DNA of 38,699 nt from Schoenoplectus triqueter. Its lineage: Eukaryota > Streptophyta > Magnoliopsida > Poales > Cyperaceae. The position numbers were made by a program, and so were the translations under genes. Shown here one piece after another: positions 32,323-38,699 of the stretch. The notes below the pieces were generated by a model. That model had not been told where the DNA came from. It ran no database searches and saw only the letters and a list, made by a program, of their open reading frames with translations. Numbering within the stretch: the stretch's first letter is position 1; every line of letters begins with the position of its first letter. The stretch is from contig CAXKVV010000772.1 of NCBI GenBank assembly GCA_964058805.1, positions 1 through 38,699 on the forward strand, given 5' to 3'.

Positions 32323-35069
32323 GAAATGATGATAATCTCAAAATAACATGTTGAAACAGTAGTTTGTAATGCACATGAATATTGTATTATGCAAAAATTG
32401 CATCAAAGAATGTTCACATCGAAATGCTAATTGAAAAATCTTGTAATAGACATAATGTGGAGTATTTATATTAATTTTTATCAATTTATGCATGGTTACG
32501 TGACCAAAAATTATGCTAAACTCAAACAACTTGCTTAAACGGCAGTTTTTAATGAATTCTAATTGTGTTTTGTGCAAAATTAGTGTCGTAAAATATTCAC
32601 ATCGAAATGTTAATTTCAAAATCATACAATAGACATCATTATGAGTGTTTACATATATTTTAATGAATTTATGTCCTGTTATAAGGCCAAAAATTGATGA
32701 TAAACTCCATCAATCTGTTTATACAACAGTTTTTTTTTTTTTTGCATGATAATTATGTTTTGTAAAATATTATGTGGTAGAATATCCATATTGATGTATT
32801 AATTGGAAAATCTTATTATAGACATAATTAAGACTAGCTATATTTATTTGCACGAATTTATGTGTGGTTGTGAGGCCGAAAATGATGAAAAACTCAAACT
32901 ACTTGTTTAAACAGCAGCTCGTAATGCGTCAAAATTAAGATTGATGAAAAATTAGTGCCGTAGAATATTCATATCAAAATATTAATTAAAGAAAAACTTA
33001 TATTAGACATAATTAAGGGTATTGATACAAATTTTCACGAATTTATGCATAGTTATGTGGCAAAAAATGATGAAAAACTCGAACAACTCGTTTAAACAGT
33101 AGTTTTTAATGCGTTCTAATTAATTTATGTTAAATTAGTGTCGTAGAATGTTCATACCGATATATTAGCTGGAAAATCTTATAATAGAGATAATTATGAG
33201 TTGTTATATGGATTTTCATGAATTTAAGTGTAGTTATGAGGTCAGAAATGATGAAAAATCTCAAAATAACATGTTGAAACAGTAGTTTGTAATGCATATG
33301 AATATCGTTTTATGCAAAAATAGCATCAAAGAATGTTCACATCGAAATGCTAATTGAAAAATCTTATAATATACATAATGTGGAGTATTTATATTAATTT
33401 ACATCAATTTATGCATAGTTACGTGACCAAAAATTATGCTAAACTCAAACAACTTGCTTAAACGACAGTTCTTAATGAATTCTAATTATGTTTCGTGCAA
33501 AATTAGTGTCGTAAAATATTCATATCGAAATGTTAATTTCAAAATCATACAATAGACATCATTATGAATGTTTATATATATTTTAATGAATTTATGTGCA
33601 GTTATAAGGCCAAAAATGATGATAAACTAAAATAATTTGTTTAAACAACAGTTTTATATTGCATGAAAATTATCTTTTGTAAAATATTAGCGTGGTAGAA
33701 TATCAATTTTGATGTATTAATTGGAAAATCTTATTATAGACATCATTAAGACTAGCTATATTTATTTGCACGAATTTATGTGTGGTTATGAGGACAAAAA
33801 TGATGAAAAACCCAAATAATTTGTTAAAAAAGCTGTCTTCAATGCATTTTGTGAAAAAATCGGTGTTATAAAATATATAAATTGATGTATTAATTAGAAA
33901 ATCTTATTTTAGATGTAATTATGAGTGTTTGTTTTTAATTTTTATGAATTTATCCATAGCTATGCCGCCGAAAATTATGAAAAACTCAAATTACTTGTTT
34001 CAAAATCTGTTTTCAATGCATCCTAATTCCGTTTTATTAATATTAAGTGTTGTGGGATATTTATGTTGATGTATCAATTGGAAAATATTATTGTGTACAT
34101 AATTTGGAGTAATTGTGTTTATTTTCACGAATTTATGCATGGTAATGAGTCCCGAACTGATGAAAAAGTCAAAAAATCTATTTAAACAGTAGTTTGTAAT
34201 GCACCAGAATTATTTTTTGTACAAAATAAAGTGCCGTAAAAATGTTCATATCGAAATATTAATTGGAAATCTCAGAATAGACATAATTTAGAGTATTTTA
34301 TAATAAGCTGCGCGAATTTATTCAGAGTTATTGTGCGACCCTATTATGAAAACCTCAAATGACCAGTTTAAACAGCTGTTTTTAATGCATTCTAGTTATG
34401 TTTTATGCGAAATTAGTGTCGTAGAATTTTCATATTAATGTATCACTTGGAAAATATTCTAATAGATATAATTAGGAGTGTTTATATTAATTTGAACGAA
34501 TTTATGCGTAGTTGCGTGCCAAAAAAATATTGAAAACTCAAACAACCTGTTTAAACAGCAGCTTTTAGTACATTTTAATTGAGTTTTGCACAAAATTAGT
34601 ATAGTAGAACGTTCATATTGATGTAGCAGTTGGATAATTTTCTACTAGACAAAATTATGTGCCTTCTTATTAATTTTGAAGAATATATCTGTAGTTATGA
34701 GGCCGAAAATGATGAAAACCTCAAACTACTTGTTTAAACAGCAACTTGTAATGCATCAAAATTAAGTTTGACGAAAAATTAGTGTCGTAGAATATTTATA
34801 TCCGAATATTAATTAAGAAACCTTTTATTAGACATAATTATGGGTATTTATACAAATTTTCACGAATTTATGCAGAGTTATGTGGCAAAAAATGATGACA
34901 AACTCGAACAACTCGTTTAAACAGCAGCTTTTAATGCATTCTAATTAATTTATGTAAACTTAGAGTCGTAGAATGATCATACCGATATATTAGCTGGAAA
35001 ATCTTATAATAGAGATAATTATGAGTTCTTATATGGATTTTCATAAATTTATGTGTAGTTATGAGGACA
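32323..35069. repeat. HOR 6 (15 monomers, 2747 bp)
   Basis: Half A' is 32323-33244 (922 bp) and half B is 33245-35069 (1825 bp). It has the same five-monomer deletion, but the junction block GAGGCCGAAAAT is single (32872-32883) and the poly-T is 14. These two changes account for the whole 13-bp difference from HOR 5. Confidence 0.93.
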
Positions 35070-38000
35070 GAAATGATGATAATCTCAAAATAACATGTTG
35101 AAACAGTAGTTTGTAATGCACATGAATATTGTATTATGCAAAAATTGCATCAAAGAATGTTCACATCGAAATGCTAATTGAAAAATCTTGTAATAGACAT
35201 AATGTGGAGTATTTATATTAATTTTTATCAATTTATGCATGGTTACGTGACCAAAAATTATGCTAAACTCAAACAACTTGCTTAAACGGCAGTTTTTAAT
35301 GAATTCTAATTGTGTTTTGTGCAAAATTAGTGTCGTAAAATATTCACATCGAAATGTTAATTTCAAAATCATACAATAGACATCATTATGAGTGTTTACA
35401 TATATTTTAATGAATTTATGTCCTGTTATAAGGCCAAAAATTGATGATAAACTCCATCAATCTGTTTATACAACATTTTTTTTTTTTTTTGCATGATAAT
35501 TATGTTTTGTAAAATATTATGTGGTAGAATATCCATATTGATGTATTAATTGGAAAATCTTATTATAGACATAATTAAGACTAGCTATATTTATTTGCAC
35601 GAATTTATGTGTGGTTGTGAGGCCAAAAATGATGAAAAACTCAAATAACTTGTTTAACAAGTTGTCTTCAATGCATTTTGTGAAACATTGGTGTAACAAA
35701 ATATATAAATTGATGTATTAATAAGTAAATCTTATTATAGATGTAATTATGATTGTTTGTATTAATTTTCATGAATTTATGCGTAGCTATGTGGCCGAAA
35801 ATTATGAAAAACTCAAATAACTTGTTTCAAATTCTGTTTTCAATGCATCCTAATTCAGTTTTATTAATATTTAGCGTTGTAGTATATTTATGTTGATGTA
35901 TCAATTGGAAAATATTATTGTGTACATAATTTGGAGTAATTGTGTTAATTTTCACGAATTTATGCATGGTAATGAGTCCCGAACTGATGAAAAAGTCAAA
36001 AAAACATATTTAAAGAGTAGTTTGTAATGCACAAGAATTATGTTTTGTACAAAAAAAAGTGCCGTAGAATATTCATATCGAAATATTAATAGGAAATCTC
36101 AGAATAGACATAATTTAGAGTATTTTATAATAAGCCGCACGAATTTATTCAAAGTTATTGTGCGACCTTATTATGAAAACCTCGAACGACTTGTTTAAAC
36201 AGCTGTTTTTAATGCATTCTAGTTATGTTTTATGCGAAATTAGTGTCGTAGAATGTTCATATTAATGTATCAGTTGGAAAATCTTCTAATAGATATAATT
36301 AGGAGTGTTTATATTAATTTGCACGAATTTATGCGTAGTTGCGTGGCAGAAAAAATATTGAGAACTCAAACAACCTGTTTAAACAGCAGCTTTTAGTACA
36401 TTTTAATTGAGTTTTGCGCCAAATTAGTATAGTAGAATGTCCATATTGATGTATCAGTTGGATAATTTTCTACTAGACATGATTATGAGCATTCTTATTA
36501 CTTTTGAAGAATATATCTGTAGTTATGAGGCCGAAAATGATGAAAAACTCAAACTACTTGTTTAAACAGCAGCTCGTAATGCGTCAAAATTAAGATTGAT
36601 GAAAAATTAGTGCCGTAGAATATTCATATCAAAATATTAATTAAAGAAAAACTTATATTAGACATAATTAAGGGTATTGATACAAATTTTCACGAATTTA
36701 TGCATAGTTATGTGGCAAAAAATGATGAACAACTCGAACAACTCGTTTAAACAGTAGTTTTTAATGCGTTCTAATTAATTTATGTTAAATTAGTGTCGTA
36801 GAATGTTCATACCGATATATTAGCTGGAAAATCTTATAATAGAGATAATTATGAGTTGTTATATGGATTTTCATGAATTTAAGTGTAGTTATGAGGTCAG
36901 AAATGATGAAAAATCTCAAAATAACATGTTGAAACAGTAGTTTGTAATGCATATGAATATCGTTTTATGCAAAAATAGCATCAAAGAATGTTCACATCGA
37001 AATGCTAATTGAAAAATCTTATAATATACATAATGTGGAGTATTTATATTAATTTACATCAATTTATGCATAGTTACGTGACCAAAAATTATGCTAAACT
37101 CAAACAACTTGCTTAAACGACAGTTCTTAATGAATTCTAATTATGTTTCGTGCAAAATTAGTGTCGTAAAATATTCATATCGAAATGTTAATTTCAAAAT
37201 CATACAATAGACATCATTATGAATGTTTATATATATTTTAATGAATTTATGTGCAGTTATAAGGCCAAAAATGATGATAAACTAAAATAATTTGCTTAAA
37301 CAACAGTTTTATATTGCATGAAAATTATCTTTTGTAAAATATTAGCGTGGTAGAATATCAATTTTGATGTATTAATTGGAAAATCTTATTATAGACATCA
37401 TTAAGACTAGCTATATTTATTTGCACGAATTTATGTGTGGTTATGAGGACAAAAATGATGAAAAACCCAAATAATTTGTTAAAAAAGCTGTCTTCAATGC
37501 ATTTTGTGAAAAAATCGGTGTTATAAAATATATAAATTGATGTATTAATTAGAAAATCTTATTTTAGATGTAATTATGAGTGTTTGTTTTTAATTTTTAT
37601 GAATTTATCCATAGCTATGCCGCCGAAAATTATGAAAAACTCAAATTACTTGTTTCAAAATCTGTTTTCAATGCATCCTAATTCCGTTTTATTAATATTA
37701 AGTGTTGTGGGATATTTATGTTGATGTATCAATTGGAAAATATTATTGTGTACATAATTTGGAGTAATTGTATTTATTTTCACGAATTTATGCATGGTAA
37801 TGAGTCCCGAACTGATGAAAAAGTCAAAAAATCTATTTAAACAGTAGTTTGTAATGCACCAGAATTATTTTTTGTACAAAATAAAGTGCCGTAAAAATGT
37901 TCATATCGAAATATTAATTGGAAATCTCAGAATAGACATAATTTAGAGTATTTTATAATAAGCTGCGCGAATTTATTCAGAGTTATTGTGCGACCCTATT

Positions 38001-38699
38001 ATGAAAACCTCAAATGACCAGTTTAAACAGCTGTTTTTAATGCATTCTAGTTATGTTTTATGCGAAATTAGTGTCGTAGAATTTTCATATTAATGTATCA
38101 CTTGGAAAATATTCTAATAGATATAATTAGGAGTGTTTATATTAATTTGAACGAATTTATGCGTAGTTGCGTGCCAAAAAAATATTGAAAACTCAAACAA
38201 CCTGTTTAAACAGCAGCTTTTAGTACATTTTAATTGAGTTTTGCACAAAATTAGTATAGTAGAACGTTCATATTGATGTAGCAGTTGGATAATTTTCTAC
38301 TAGACAAAATTATGTGCCTTCTTATTAATTTTGAAGAATATATCTGTAGTTATGAGGCCGAAAATGATGAAAACCTCAAACTACTTGTTTAAACAGCAAC
38401 TTGTAATGCATCAAAATTAAGTTTGACGAAAAATTAGTGTCGTAGAATATTTATATCCGAATATTAATTAAGAAACCTTTTATTAGACATAATTATGGGT
38501 ATTTATACAAATTTTCACGAATTTATGCAGAGTTATGTGGCAAAAAATGATGACAAACTCGAACAACTCGTTTAAACAGCAGCTTTTAATGCATTCTAAT
38601 TAATTTATGTAAACTTAGAGTCGTAGAATGATCATACCGATATATTAGCTGGAAAATCTTATAATAGAGATAATTATGAGTTCTTATATGGATTTTCAT
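35070..38699. repeat. HOR 7 (20 monomers, cut by window edge)
   Basis: Half A is 35070-36899 (1830 bp, poly-T of 15 after ACA) and half B is 36900-38699, 25 bp short of the standard 1825 bp when the window ends. It is the full 20-mer type and carries the HOR 3-specific variants listed there. Confidence 0.92.

Larger units (their letters stand above)
15838..38699. repeat. Satellite array, ~183-bp monomer with higher-order repeats
   Basis: The array is uninterrupted and head-to-tail to the window edge. Monomers recur with the pattern ...AATGATGAAAAACTCAAA, TTGTTTAAACAGCAG, TAATGCATTCTAATTATG, AAATTAGTGTCGTAGAAT, GAAAATCTTATAATAGACAT, CACGAATTTATGCGTAGTTA and TGAGGCCGA. Spacing is 172-186 bp, about 183 on average. 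Monomers differ from each other clearly, but every 20th is almost identical, which defines a higher-order repeat. The sequence is AT-rich. Short open frames recur in every HOR (for example the 95-residue frame on the minus strand) only because the units are copies. The monomer length and HOR organisation fit a centromere-type satellite, but no centromere marker can be read from sequence. Confidence 0.97.

Noticed and set aside
15838..38699. CRISPR-like array
   Set aside because: Units are contiguous 183-bp monomers without short repeats separated by unique spacers, in a plant nuclear context. It is a satellite.
15838..38699. CENP-B-box motif in the monomer
   Set aside because: No match to the TTCG....A..CGGG pattern was found while reading the monomers.

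Overview
The window is nuclear DNA of a flowering plant, most likely a eudicot. I cannot name the species. The evidence is AT-rich intergenic DNA, genes split by short AT-rich introns with GT..AG borders, three plant-type gene families (plant mobile domain, Alba, CRM domain), plant-style transposon relics, and a tandem satellite of about 183 bp that fills more than half of the window.

Layout. (1) 63-1960, minus strand: an apparently intact seven-exon gene for a 480-residue plant mobile domain (PMD / MAIN-like) protein. Its 5' side (2050-3168) carries an AT-rich minisatellite, a CT/GA simple-sequence tract and a perfect 64-bp nested palindrome. (2) 3169-9456: no intact gene. It holds an (AT)n microsatellite, a CGGGT-rich minisatellite element, two foldback MITE-like elements, a long-inverted-repeat element (about 6600-8385) that looks like an internally deleted Mutator-like element, and a probable LTR fragment. 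(3) 9457-11392, minus strand: an apparently intact five-exon gene for a 146-residue Alba-family nucleic-acid-binding protein, with a TATA box 60 bp upstream of its ATG and a foldback element in intron 4. (4) 11459-14366: mostly non-coding, with a three-copy tandem repeat and a non-autonomous Helitron (TC...CTAG ends). (5) 14367-15804, minus strand: the 3' end of a CRM-domain (CFM-type RNA splicing factor) gene, broken by a frameshift and a stop, and cut off at its 5' side by the satellite. (6) About 15838 to the right edge at 38699: an uninterrupted head-to-tail satellite array.

The satellite is the outstanding feature. Monomers of about 183 bp form a higher-order repeat (HOR) of 20 monomers (about 3.65 kb), which itself consists of two diverged 10-monomer halves (A, then B). 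Six complete HORs and one almost complete HOR are present. Numbers 1, 2, 3 and 7 are 20-mers (3649, 3656, 3653 and at least 3630 bp). Numbers 4, 5 and 6 are 15-mers (2762, 2760 and 2747 bp) that lack monomers 4-8 of half A. All six complete B halves are exactly 1825 bp long, while A halves vary. The length differences among HORs 2-7 are accounted for by a poly-T tract, one missing base, one five-monomer deletion and a 12-bp duplication at the deletion junction. This is the architecture of a recently homogenised, possibly centromeric, satellite, caught at its junction with gene-bearing DNA.

The two intact genes and the pseudogene do not form a pathway. They are unrelated neighbours at the edge of a satellite block.
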